NCBI RefSeq assembly: GCF_022524345.1
Contig: NZ_JAKWJU010000002.1
Coordinates: 5,570,001 to 5,634,000 of the forward strand
From: Streptomyces marispadix
GTDB taxonomy: Bacteria > Actinomycetota > Actinomycetes > Streptomycetales > Streptomycetaceae
DNA length: 64,000 nucleotides
Direction of reading: 5' to 3'
Notes under the pieces: generated by a model
Seen by the model: the letters and a program-made list of their open reading frames with translations, nothing else
Databases searched by the model: none
Told to the model about the DNA's origin: nothing
Made by a program: the position numbers and the translations under genes
Shown here: piece after piece, positions 55,310 through 62,742 of the stretch
Numbering within the stretch: the stretch's first letter is position 1
Layout of the letters: each line of letters opens with the position of its first letter

Positions 55310-56680
55310 TCAGAAGTCCCAGCCGTCGTCGTCCGCTTCCCGCCCGCTCTCGGCCCCGGCGGCGTCCCGTACGGCGTCCGCGAAGGCGTGGCCCGCCATG
55401 CCCGCGGTGAGCGTCGAACCGTCCGCGGGGTCGATGAGCACGAACGAGCCCGTACGGCGCGAGTCCGCGTAGGCGTCGACGGGCAGCGGCTCGGAGGTGC
55501 GCAGCACGACGCGGCCGATGTCGTTGGCGACGAGCCGTCCGGGCTCGGGGTGCTGGGAGAGGTCGTCCAGGGTCAGCCGGGACGGGATCTCCTTCACGAT
55601 GGCCTTCACGGTGCGGGTGGTGTGCTTCAGCAGCACCCGTGCGCCGGGCGTCAGGGGAGTGTCGTGGAGGTGGCAGACGGTCGCGGTGAGGTCCTGGCTG
55701 GCGGTGACGGCCGCGTCGGACGGCACGATCATGTCGCCGCGTGAGATGTCGAGTTCGTCGGCGAGCAGCACCGTCACGGACTGCGGCGCCCAGGCGACGT
55801 CCACGGACTGGCCCAGCACGTCCAGGCCCTCGATGGTGGAGGTACGGCCCGAGGGCAGCACCGTCACCCGCTGCCCCACGCGCAGCAGCCCGGAGGCGAT
55901 CTGGCCCGCGTAGCCCCGGTAGTCGGGGTGTTCCGGTGTCTGCGGGCGGATGACGTACTGCACGGGGAAGCGGGCCGGGTCGTCGCTGGGGTCGTCGGTG
56001 ACGGCGACGGTCTCCAGATGCTCCAGCACGGTCGGGCCGCCGTACCAGTCCATATGGGCGGAGGGCGCCACGACGTTGTCGCCCACGAGCGCGGAGATCG
56101 GGATGGCGGTGATCTCCGGTACGCCCAGGGAGGCGGCGTAGCGGGTGAACTCCTCGGCGATGCCCGCGAAGACGTCCTCGTCGTAGTCGACCAGGTCCAT
56201 CTTGTTCACCGCCAGCACGACGTGCGGGACGCGCAGCAGCGCGGCCACGGCGGCGTGCCTGCGGGTCTGTTCGACGACGCCGTTGCGCGCGTCGACGAGG
56301 ACGACGGCGAGTTCGGCGGTCGAGGCGCCGGTGACCATGTTGCGCGTGTACTGAACATGACCGGGGGTGTCGGCCAGGATGAACCGCCGCCGCGGCGTCG
56401 CGAAGTAGCGGTAGGCGACGTCGATGGTGATGCCCTGCTCACGCTCGGCACGCAGCCCGTCCGTCAGCAGAGCGAGGTCGGGGGTGTCCTGGCCGCGGCT
56501 GCGGGAGGCGGACTCCACGGCCTCCAACTGGTCGGCCAGCACCGACTTCGAGTCGTGCAGCAGCCGCCCCACCAGCGTGGACTTGCCGTCGTCGACGGAG
56601 CCGGCGGTCGCGAAGCGCAGCAGCGAGGTCGCCGCGAGCGCCGGGCCGCAGTCCGCGGCAGGGAACGCAGAAGTGTCCAT
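55310..56680 (-). CDS. cysN: Sulfate adenylyltransferase subunit 1 (GTPase)
   Basis: CysN is the GTPase subunit that drives formation of adenosine 5'-phosphosulfate (APS) from sulfate and ATP with CysD. The 456-residue protein shows GSVDDGKSTLVGRLL (G1), ITIDVAYRYF (G2), LADTPGHVQYTRNM (G3) and VNKMDLVDYD (G4), then EF-Tu-like beta-barrels (ISRGDMIVPSD, GRVVLRTSEPLPVD). No APS-kinase domain is fused; a separate cysC is present. ATG 56680 is two bases after the cysD stop, so it is the next gene of the operon. Confidence 0.95.
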   Translation of the reverse strand: MDTSAFPAADCGPALAATSLLRFATAGSVDDGKSTLVGRLLHDSKSVLADQLEAVESASRSRGQDTPDLALLTDGLRAEREQGITIDVAYRYFATPRRRFILADTPGHVQYTRNMVTGASTAELAVVLVDARNGVVEQTRRHAAVAALLRVPHVVLAVNKMDLVDYDEDVFAGIAEEFTRYAASLGVPEITAIPISALVGDNVVAPSAHMDWYGGPTVLEHLETVAVTDDPSDDPARFPVQYVIRPQTPEHPDYRGYAGQIASGLLRVGQRVTVLPSGRTSTIEGLDVLGQSVDVAWAPQSVTVLLADELDISRGDMIVPSDAAVTASQDLTATVCHLHDTPLTPGARVLLKHTTRTVKAIVKEIPSRLTLDDLSQHPEPGRLVANDIGRVVLRTSEPLPVDAYADSRRTGSFVLIDPADGSTLTAGMAGHAFADAVRDAAGAESGREADDDGWDF

Positions 56681-56682
56681 GG

Positions 56683-57618
56683 TCAGAAGTACCCCTCGCG
56701 CTTGCGGTCCTCCATGGCGGCCTCGGAGAGCTTGTCGTCGGCCCGGGTCGCGCCGCGCTCCGTGAGCCGGGACGCGGCGATCTCGGCGATGACCTTCTCG
56801 ATGCTGTCGGCGTCGGAGTCGACGGCGCCGGTGCAGGACATGTCGCCGACGGTGCGGTAGCGGACCTTGCGCTGCTCCACCCGCTCGCCCTCGCCGGGGC
56901 CGCCCCACTCGCCCGGCGCCAGCCACATGCCGGAGCGGGAGAAGACGGTGCGCTCATGTGCGTAGTAGATGGCGGGCAGTTCGATCTTCTCGCGGGCGAT
57001 GTACTGCCACACGTCCAGCTCGGTCCAGTTCGACAGCGGGAAGACGCGCACATGTTCGCCGGGCGCGTGGCGGCCGTTGTAGAGCTGCCACAGCTCGGGG
57101 CGCTGACGGCGCGGGTTCCAGCCGCCGAACTCGTCACGCAGGGAGAAGACGCGCTCCTTGGCGCGTGCCTTCTCCTCGTCGCGGCGCCCGCCGCCGAAGA
57201 CGGCGTCGAAGCGGTTGGAGTCGATGGCGTGCAGCAGCGGCACCGTCTGAAGCGGGTTGCGGGTGCCGTCGGGGCGCTCCTTCAGCTCCCCGCGGTCGAT
57301 GAACTCCTGTACGGAGGCCACGTGCAGCCGCAGTCCGTGCTGGGCCACCACGCGGTCGCGGTAGTCGAGCACCTCGGGGAAGTTGTGCCCGGTGTCCACG
57401 TGCAGCAGCGCGAACGGCACGGGCGCGGGCTGAAAGGCCTTCAGCGCCAGATGCAGCATGACGATGGAGTCCTTGCCGCCGGAGAAGAGGATCACAGGCC
57501 GCTCGAACTCGCCTGCCACCTCGCGGAAGATGTGCACACCCTCCGACTCCAGCGCGTCCAGGTGCGAGAGCGCATACGGGTTCTCCCGCTCCTCAAGCGC
57601 CGTGACAGCCGTCCTCAC
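56683..57618 (-). CDS. cysD: Sulfate adenylyltransferase subunit 2
   Basis: CysD is the catalytic adenylyl-transferring subunit that joins AMP to sulfate. The 311-residue PP-loop ATPase has FSGGKDSIVMLHLALKAF near residue 45, HVDTGHNFPEVLDYRD, FGGGRRDEEKARAKER, and FPLSNWTELDVWQYI; the C-terminus is RKREGYF. GTG 57618 overlaps the cysC stop (GTGA), and cysN starts two bases after the TGA. Complete and full length. Confidence 0.96.
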   Translation of the reverse strand: MRTAVTALEERENPYALSHLDALESEGVHIFREVAGEFERPVILFSGGKDSIVMLHLALKAFQPAPVPFALLHVDTGHNFPEVLDYRDRVVAQHGLRLHVASVQEFIDRGELKERPDGTRNPLQTVPLLHAIDSNRFDAVFGGGRRDEEKARAKERVFSLRDEFGGWNPRRQRPELWQLYNGRHAPGEHVRVFPLSNWTELDVWQYIAREKIELPAIYYAHERTVFSRSGMWLAPGEWGGPGEGERVEQRKVRYRTVGDMSCTGAVDSDADSIEKVIAEIAASRLTERGATRADDKLSEAAMEDRKREGYF

Positions 57619-58250
57619 AGCAGTCCCCTCTCACTCAGCAGCGCGTTCAGCGCCGCGGTGGATTCCTCGACGTCCTGCCGGTGCGTCTCGATCCGCAGAT
57701 CCGGCTCCGCGGGCGCCTCGTACGGGTCGTCCACGCCCGTCAGCCCGGAGATCTCACCGGCTGCCTGACGTGCGTACAGTCCCTTCACGTCGCGCTGTGA
57801 GCACACCTCCACGGGCGTGGCCACATGAACCTCCAAGTAGCCGGTGCCCGCGGCCTGATGGCGCTCGCGCACCGCGGCACGGCTGTCGGCGTACGGGGCG
57901 ATCACCGGTACGAGGACGATCACCCCGTGCGAGGCGAGCAGTTCGGCGACGAAGCCGATGCGCTGCACGTTCCGGTCGCGGTCCGCGCGGGAGAAGCCCA
58001 GCCCGGCGGAGAGGAACGTGCGGATCTCGTCGCCGTCCAGCACCTCCACGCGGCGGCCCCGCGCGGCGAGTCGCTCGGCCAGCGCCCTCGCGATGGTGGT
58101 CTTGCCGGCGCTGGGCAGGCCCGTGAGCCAGACCGTGGCGCCCGGAGTCCCGGCCGGCGCCGGCGTTGTGGCCGGTGCCGTGGCCGCATCCGGGGCCGGG
58201 GCAGGGCCCGTGGCCGTCGCCGGGGTCGTTGCAGTCATCTTCCGAGTCAT
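57615..58250 (-). CDS. cysC: Adenylylsulfate kinase
   Basis: CysC phosphorylates APS to PAPS. The 211-residue protein begins with a 30-residue low-complexity Ala/Thr/Pro segment, then Walker A VWLTGLPSAGKTTIARAL, the LDGDEIRTFLSAGLGFSRADRDRNVQRIG block (substrate binding) and VCSQRDVKGLYARQAAGEI. It is shorter at the start than it looks: ATG 58250 or 58238 are both possible. The stop overlaps cysD by four bases. Its presence next to an APS-type reductase suggests PAPS is made for sulfation as well. Confidence 0.93.
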   Translation of the reverse strand: MTRKMTATTPATATGPAPAPDAATAPATTPAPAGTPGATVWLTGLPSAGKTTIARALAERLAARGRRVEVLDGDEIRTFLSAGLGFSRADRDRNVQRIGFVAELLASHGVIVLVPVIAPYADSRAAVRERHQAAGTGYLEVHVATPVEVCSQRDVKGLYARQAAGEISGLTGVDDPYEAPAEPDLRIETHRQDVEESTAALNALLSERGLL

Positions 58251-58383
58251 CTCCCGCTCTCTGCCGCGGAGTTCACCGTGCCGACGTTCGCGTACGGGGC
58301 CGTGTGCGAGTCCGCGTGGAGATCCGCGCACAGGGCCGCCCCGACGTCCGCGCCGACGTCCGCCTTCACGTTCACGTCCACGT

Positions 58384-59094
58384 TCACAGATGGATCCCGC
58401 ACTCGCTCTTGCCCCTGCCCGACCAGCGCCCGGCCCGTGCGTCCTCCCCTTCGAGCACGCGCCGCGTGCACGGGGCGCACCCCACCGAGGCGTAGCCGTC
58501 AGAGAGCAGAGGATTGGTCAGCACGCCGTGCTCCGCGATGTAGGCGTCGACATCTGCCTGATTCCAGCGGGCGATCGGCGAGATCTTGACCTTCTGCCTG
58601 CGCTCGTCCCAGCCGACCACGGGAGTACCCGCGCGAGTCGGCGACTCGTCGCGGCGCAGCCCCGTCGCCCACGCGTCGTAGGCACGCAGCCCCTCTTCCA
58701 GCGGCGCCACCTTCCGCATGGCACAGCACAGATCGGGGTCCCGGTCGTGCAGCTTCGGCCCGTACTCGGCGTCCTGTTCGGCGACGCTCTGCCGGGGCGT
58801 CAGCGTGATCACCTCCACGTCCATGACGGCGGCCACGGCGTCGCGCGTACCGATGGTCTCGGGGAAGTGGTAGCCGGTGTCGAGGAATACGACGTGGACG
58901 CCGGGGGCGACCCTGGAGGCCAGGTGCGCCACCACGGCGTCCTCCATGGACGAGGTGACGCAGAAGCGGTCGCCGAAGGTGTCGGCCGCCCACCGGAGCA
59001 CCTCCAGCGCCGGGGCGTCCTCCAGCTCACGGCCCGCGTCCTCCGCGAGCCGCCGCAGCCGCGCCGCCGAGTCCTGTTGCCGGACGGTGGTCAT
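58384..59094 (-). CDS. cysH: Adenylylsulfate (APS) reductase, CysH family
   Basis: This 236-residue PP-loop reductase makes sulfite from APS (or PAPS) with thioredoxin. It contains CVTSSMEDAVVAHLASRV, FLDTGYHFPETIGTRD and, decisive for type, the cysteine pairs CCAMRKVAPLEEGL and SVGCAPCTRRV that bind a 4Fe-4S cluster in APS-specific enzymes, plus the catalytic C-terminal ECGIHL. ATG 59094 overlaps the zinc-ribbon gene stop by four bases (ATGA). A 133-base gap separates it from cysC. Confidence 0.93.
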   Translation of the reverse strand: MTTVRQQDSAARLRRLAEDAGRELEDAPALEVLRWAADTFGDRFCVTSSMEDAVVAHLASRVAPGVHVVFLDTGYHFPETIGTRDAVAAVMDVEVITLTPRQSVAEQDAEYGPKLHDRDPDLCCAMRKVAPLEEGLRAYDAWATGLRRDESPTRAGTPVVGWDERRQKVKISPIARWNQADVDAYIAEHGVLTNPLLSDGYASVGCAPCTRRVLEGEDARAGRWSGRGKSECGIHL

Positions 59095-59297
59095 GAAGTG
59101 CCGTCTCCTTCCCGGGCGTTCGCCCCGCCGTCCGCACTGCCTCCCGGCCTCAGCCCGGCGGCCAGCAGGCCGCGGAAGGAGAGCGCGAACGCCCTGTTGC
59201 ACGAGGCGCACTCCCAGGTGCCGTGACCCGCATCCGAGGGGCGCAGATCCTCGTCGCCGCAGTACGGGCAGTAGAACGGCGCGGCACGCTCGCTCAC
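59091..59297 (-). CDS. Small zinc-ribbon protein of the sulfur operon
   Basis: This 68-residue protein carries a zinc-ribbon pattern, CPYCGDEDLRP and then WECASCNRAF, followed by a hydrophobic-aromatic stretch ALSFRGLLAAGLRPGG. A homologue between nirA and cysH is, as I recall, common in Streptomyces; function is unknown, perhaps binding metal or protein in sulfite reduction. GTG 59297 overlaps by four bases the stop of the mini-ORF in the array before it, and its own stop overlaps the cysH start. Its first codons (GTGAGCGAG) match the first codons after nirA (ATGAGCGAG), which helps explain the array. Confidence 0.88.
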   Translation of the reverse strand: MSERAAPFYCPYCGDEDLRPSDAGHGTWECASCNRAFALSFRGLLAAGLRPGGSADGGANAREGDGTS

Positions 59298-59773
59298 TGT
59301 GTCCCCCGCTCAGCCTCGCCACGCTTTGACGCGTCGGCTTCCCTCGTCACTGCTCGCTCCTTCGTCGCTGCGCGGCTTCTCGGTCCAGCCGACGCCGCGT
59401 GCCGAGGCTCGCTCGTTGTGTCCCCCGCTCAGCCTCGCCACGCTTTGACGCGTCGGCTTCCCTCGTCACTGCTCGCTCCTTCGTCGCTGCGCGGCTTCTC
59501 GGTCCAGCCGACGCCGCGTGCCGAGGCTCGCTCGTTGTGTCCCCCGCTCAGCTTCGGCTCGCTTTGACGCGTCGGCTTCCCTCGTCACTGCTCGCTCCTT
59601 CGTCGCTGCGCGGCTTCTCGGTCCAGCCGACGCCGCGTGCCGAGGCTCGCTCGTTGTGTCCCCCGCTCAGCTTCGGCTCGCTTTGACGCGTCGGCTTCCC
59701 TCGTCACTGCTCGCTCCTTCGTCGCTGCGCGGCTTCTCGGTCCAGCCGACGCCGCGTGCCGAGGCTCGCTCAT
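59298..59773 (-). repeat. Four tandem 119-bp repeats carrying coupled mini-ORFs
   Basis: Four copies of a 119-base unit start at 59298, 59417, 59536 and 59655 and fill the whole space between the zinc-ribbon start codon and the nirA stop. Copies 1 and 2 match each other, as do 3 and 4; the pairs differ by a few bases. On the coding (minus) strand each unit has AAGGAG six bases before GTG. Because 119 is two modulo three, each mini-ORF ends in a TGA that overlaps the next unit's GTG (GTGA). They read: ATG 59773 to stop 59585 (62 codons), GTG 59588 to 59466 and GTG 59469 to 59347 (40 each), GTG 59350 to 59294 (18), which overlaps the zinc-ribbon GTG. Peptides are Arg/Ala-rich (VTREADASKR) and may be by-products. 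Confidence 0.95.
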
Positions 59774-61467
59774 TTCAGGGCACCCTCTTCCGCGCGGGCC
59801 GCCCACTGGGCGAAGCGCTCGCCGTCCTCGCGCTGTTCCTGGAAGTTGCGCAGCACGCGCTCGATGTAGTCGGGCAGTTCGTCGGCGGTGACCTTCAGCC
59901 CGCGCACCTTGCGGCCGAAGCCGGGCTCCATGCCCAGCGAGCCGCCGAGGTGCACCTGATAGCCCTCGACCTGCTCGCCGTCCGCGTTGGTGACGAGCTG
60001 GCCCTTGAGGCCGATGTCGGCGACCTGGATGCGGGCGCAGGAGTTGGGGCAGCCGTTGAGGTTGATGGTGACCGGCTCGTCGAACTGCGGCATCCTGCGC
60101 TCCAGTTCGTCGATCAGAGACGAGCCTCGTGCCTTCGTCTCGACGATGGCCAGCTTGCAGAACTCGATGCCGGTGCAGGCCATCGTGCCGCGCCGGAAGA
60201 CCGACGGGCGCGCCGTGAGGTCGAGGGCCTCAAGCGACTCCGTCAGCGACTCCACCCTGTCCCCGGGCACGTCGAGGACGATCATCTTCTGCTCGGCGGT
60301 GGTACGGACACGGCCCGAGCCGTGCGACTCCGCGAGGTCCGCGATCTTGGCGAGCGTGCCTCCGTCGATCCGCCCGACGCGCGGCGCGAAGCCCACGTAG
60401 TAGTTGCCGTCCCGCTGTTCGTGCACGCCGATGTGGTCGCGCCACTGCGCCACGGGCGCCTTCGGCGCCGGGCCGTCGGCCATCTTCCGCAGCAGGTACT
60501 CGTCCTCCAGCACCTGGCGGAACTTCTCCGCGCCCCAGTCGGCCACGAGGAACTTGATGCGCGCTCGGGTACGCAGCCGCCGGTAGCCGTAGTCGCGGAA
60601 GACGGAGACGACGCCCTCGTGGACGTCGGCGACCTCCTCCAGCGGCACCCAGGCGCCGAGCCGCACACCCAGCTTGGGGTTGGTGGACAGCCCGCCGCCG
60701 ACCCATACGTCGAACCCCGGGCCCAGTTCGGGGTGTTCGACGCCGACGAACGCCACGTCGTTGATCTCGTGCGCTACGTCGAGCAGCGGCGACCCGGAGA
60801 CCGCGGTCTTGAACTTCCGCGGAAGGTTCGAATAGGCGGGGTTGCCGATGACGCGCCGGTGGATCTCGTCGATGGCGGGGGTGCCGTCGATGATCTCGTC
60901 GGCGGCGATACCGGCGACCGGTGAGCCCATGATGACGCGCGGGGTGTCGCCGCACGCCTCGGTCGTGGAGAGCCCGACGCTCTCCAGCCGCCGCCAGATC
61001 TCCGGCATGTCCTCGATACGGATCCAGTGGAACTGGATGTTCTGCCGGTCGGTGATGTCCGCGGTGCCGCGGGCGAAGTCCTGCGAGATCTCGCCGACGG
61101 TGCGCAACTGCCGCGTCGAGAGCTGCCCGCCGTCGATGCGGACGCGCAGCATGAAGAACTCGTCGTCCAGCTCCTCCGGTTCCAGCACGGCGGTCTTGCC
61201 GCCGCTGATCCCGGGGCGGCGCTGGGTGTACAGACCCCACCAGCGCATGCGTCCGCGCAGATCGGCGCCGTCGATCGAGTCGAATCCACGGTGCGCGTAG
61301 ATCGTCTCAATGCGTGTCCGCACATTGAGACCGTCGTCGTCCTTCTTCGTCTGCTCGTTGCCGTTGAGCGGAGTGAAGTGCCCCGCGGCCCACTGCCCTT
61401 CGCCACGATGGCGTCCGGCCTTGCGGCGGCTCGGCGGGGAAGCGGGACGCTTGGAGGTGTCGGCCAT
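59770..61467 (-). CDS. nirA: Ferredoxin-dependent sulfite reductase
   Basis: NirA (Sir) reduces sulfite to sulfide with six electrons from ferredoxin. The 565-residue enzyme has two homologous halves. Cluster and siroheme are held by MACTGIEFCK and NGCPNSCARIQ (the four Cys). The substrate-binding Arg and Lys lie in RTVGEISQDFARGTADITDRQNIQ and the region around GGGLSTNPKLG; the Tyr and Cys that form the cross-link in the mycobacterial enzyme can be matched to WGLYTQRRPG and TTEACGDTPR. ATG 61467 is the first start. The stop TGA lies inside ATGAGCGAG at the array edge. A leader peptide lies 276 bases upstream. Confidence 0.95.
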   Translation of the reverse strand: MADTSKRPASPPSRRKAGRHRGEGQWAAGHFTPLNGNEQTKKDDDGLNVRTRIETIYAHRGFDSIDGADLRGRMRWWGLYTQRRPGISGGKTAVLEPEELDDEFFMLRVRIDGGQLSTRQLRTVGEISQDFARGTADITDRQNIQFHWIRIEDMPEIWRRLESVGLSTTEACGDTPRVIMGSPVAGIAADEIIDGTPAIDEIHRRVIGNPAYSNLPRKFKTAVSGSPLLDVAHEINDVAFVGVEHPELGPGFDVWVGGGLSTNPKLGVRLGAWVPLEEVADVHEGVVSVFRDYGYRRLRTRARIKFLVADWGAEKFRQVLEDEYLLRKMADGPAPKAPVAQWRDHIGVHEQRDGNYYVGFAPRVGRIDGGTLAKIADLAESHGSGRVRTTAEQKMIVLDVPGDRVESLTESLEALDLTARPSVFRRGTMACTGIEFCKLAIVETKARGSSLIDELERRMPQFDEPVTINLNGCPNSCARIQVADIGLKGQLVTNADGEQVEGYQVHLGGSLGMEPGFGRKVRGLKVTADELPDYIERVLRNFQEQREDGERFAQWAARAEEGALK

Positions 61468-61742
61468 GGCGGAAGTCCTTCAAGTCCTTCGTGTGTCCTC
61501 GGGCGCCGTCTCCGGCCGGGCAGGCGGGCGGCACGACACGGCCGTTCGCCGAAGACGTACGGGTACGGACGTACAGGTCAGCGGGGGTGCGGGGGTGCAC
61601 GAGGCGGCCCCCGTCGGACCGCACGGCGGTACGTGCCGCACGCGCCGCGAGGCGGAGGGCAGGCGTGACCGCGGTGGTCCTTACGAGGGGTACGCGCGCC
61701 CGCGACGGTGAGGGCGGCTCGTGATCGGTGGTGCTGGGACTG

Positions 61743-61826
61743 TCAGCCCGCGCGACAGATGGCGCTGGACATACGGCCGAAGTCGACGTGGCGTCGACTC
61801 ACCAAGGCGATTCCAGCACGAGACAT
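61743..61826 (-). CDS. Leader peptide of the sulfur-assimilation operon
   Basis: A 27-codon open frame, starting at ATG 61826 and ending at TGA 61743, encodes a peptide containing RRHVDFGRMSSAIC. This ending is the hallmark of the short putative leader peptides encoded before sulfur-metabolism genes in Streptomyces. The single Cys near its C-terminus would make ribosome progress depend on cysteinyl-tRNA, so it may control nirA and the genes behind it. No clear ribosome-binding site precedes the ATG, so translation may be leaderless. The 275 bases between it and nirA should contain the attenuator; I could not fold it with confidence. Confidence 0.8.
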   Translation of the reverse strand: MSRAGIALVSRRHVDFGRMSSAICRAG

Positions 61827-61971
61827 GACGGAAGCGTCGCACGGTGATGAACGGGCAGTCCACCGATATCCAGGATGTGGACAATGGCGTCCCGGAGTTC
61901 GGACAGGCCGAGGTGTGGGCCGTTTCGAAGTGCGGACCGGTCCCGAAGTGCGGGCCGGTGGAGCGCGGCGG

Positions 61972-62742
61972 TCACTCGGAGGCGGAGCGCGGCGCGGGCG
62001 GTTCCGATGGTCCGGCAGTTCCCCGTGGTTCCTGCGGTCCCGGCGGCCGGGCCTCCGCCTCGGCGCCGTCCCTGGCCGACGGCGGAACCGGAACCGGCTC
62101 CTTCGTCACTTCCTTGGCGAAGACACGGAAGCCCCGGCGCTGGTAGTTGCGCAGCGCGTAAGGGCCGTCCTTGCTGCATGTGTGCAACCACACCCGCGCC
62201 GTCGGCTTCCGCCCCTCCCAGCGTTCGGCCATGTCCCAGGCCCGGGCGACGCCGTAGGTCAGGAGGTGCTTGCCGATGCCCTTGCCGCGGAAGCCCGGCA
62301 GAAGGCCGAAATAGGAGACCTCCACGGTGCTGCCGGGCCGGGTGCCGCGCCCCGAGGTGTCCCTCGTGGCGCCGTCCAGTTCGATGTATCCGGCGGGAGT
62401 GCCCCTCTCGTAGGCCACCCACGTCTCGACGCCCGGACGCTCCAGCCACTCCATCCATCGCTCCCTCGGCCACGGCAGCCGGTCGGTCCACTCCACGTCC
62501 CGGCCGACCTCGCCGTAGAGGAAGCGGCTGAAGGCGGGTTCGGGCAGCTCGGCCCGCATGATCCGGAGACCGGACGCCTCCTCCGGAATCCGGGCGCCGG
62601 CCAGGTCCTCGGGAGCCGTCTGCTCCAGGAACCAGGTGGTGACGGCCCTCGTCGCGTTCGTGCCCGGCCCGTAGCCGCTCGGCCCCCGCCCGCTCGACGT
62701 GGGCGTGCCCGATTCGTACCCGCTCGACCTGTGCTCGCTCAA
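61972..62742 (-). CDS. GNAT family N-acetyltransferase
   Basis: This 256-residue acetyltransferase transfers acetyl from acetyl-CoA to an unknown amine. The GNAT core starts around residue 55 (LRIMRAELPEPAFSRFLYGEVGRD) and holds the acetyl-CoA loop FGLLPGFRGKGIGKHLL, then AWDMAERW and WLHTCSKDGPYALRNYQRRGF. The C-terminus is Pro/Ala-rich and disordered. Start is uncertain: TTG 62742 overlaps the ATPase stop codon as TTGA, which argues for coupling; no ATG or GTG is available before the domain. It is 145 bases before the leader peptide, on the same strand. Confidence 0.75.
   Translation of the reverse strand: MSEHRSSGYESGTPTSSGRGPSGYGPGTNATRAVTTWFLEQTAPEDLAGARIPEEASGLRIMRAELPEPAFSRFLYGEVGRDVEWTDRLPWPRERWMEWLERPGVETWVAYERGTPAGYIELDGATRDTSGRGTRPGSTVEVSYFGLLPGFRGKGIGKHLLTYGVARAWDMAERWEGRKPTARVWLHTCSKDGPYALRNYQRRGFRVFAKEVTKEPVPVPPSARDGAEAEARPPGPQEPRGTAGPSEPPAPRSASE

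Noticed and set aside
59298..59773. CRISPR array in the 119-bp repeat region
   Set aside because: Units are contiguous direct repeats without unique spacers, far longer than CRISPR repeats, and no cas gene is nearby.
59399..59891. Plus-strand open frames within the 119-bp array as a repeated protein
   Set aside because: They run antisense to the operon, start without ribosome-binding sites and exist only because the repeat lacks stops; the minus-strand coupling is the meaningful signal.
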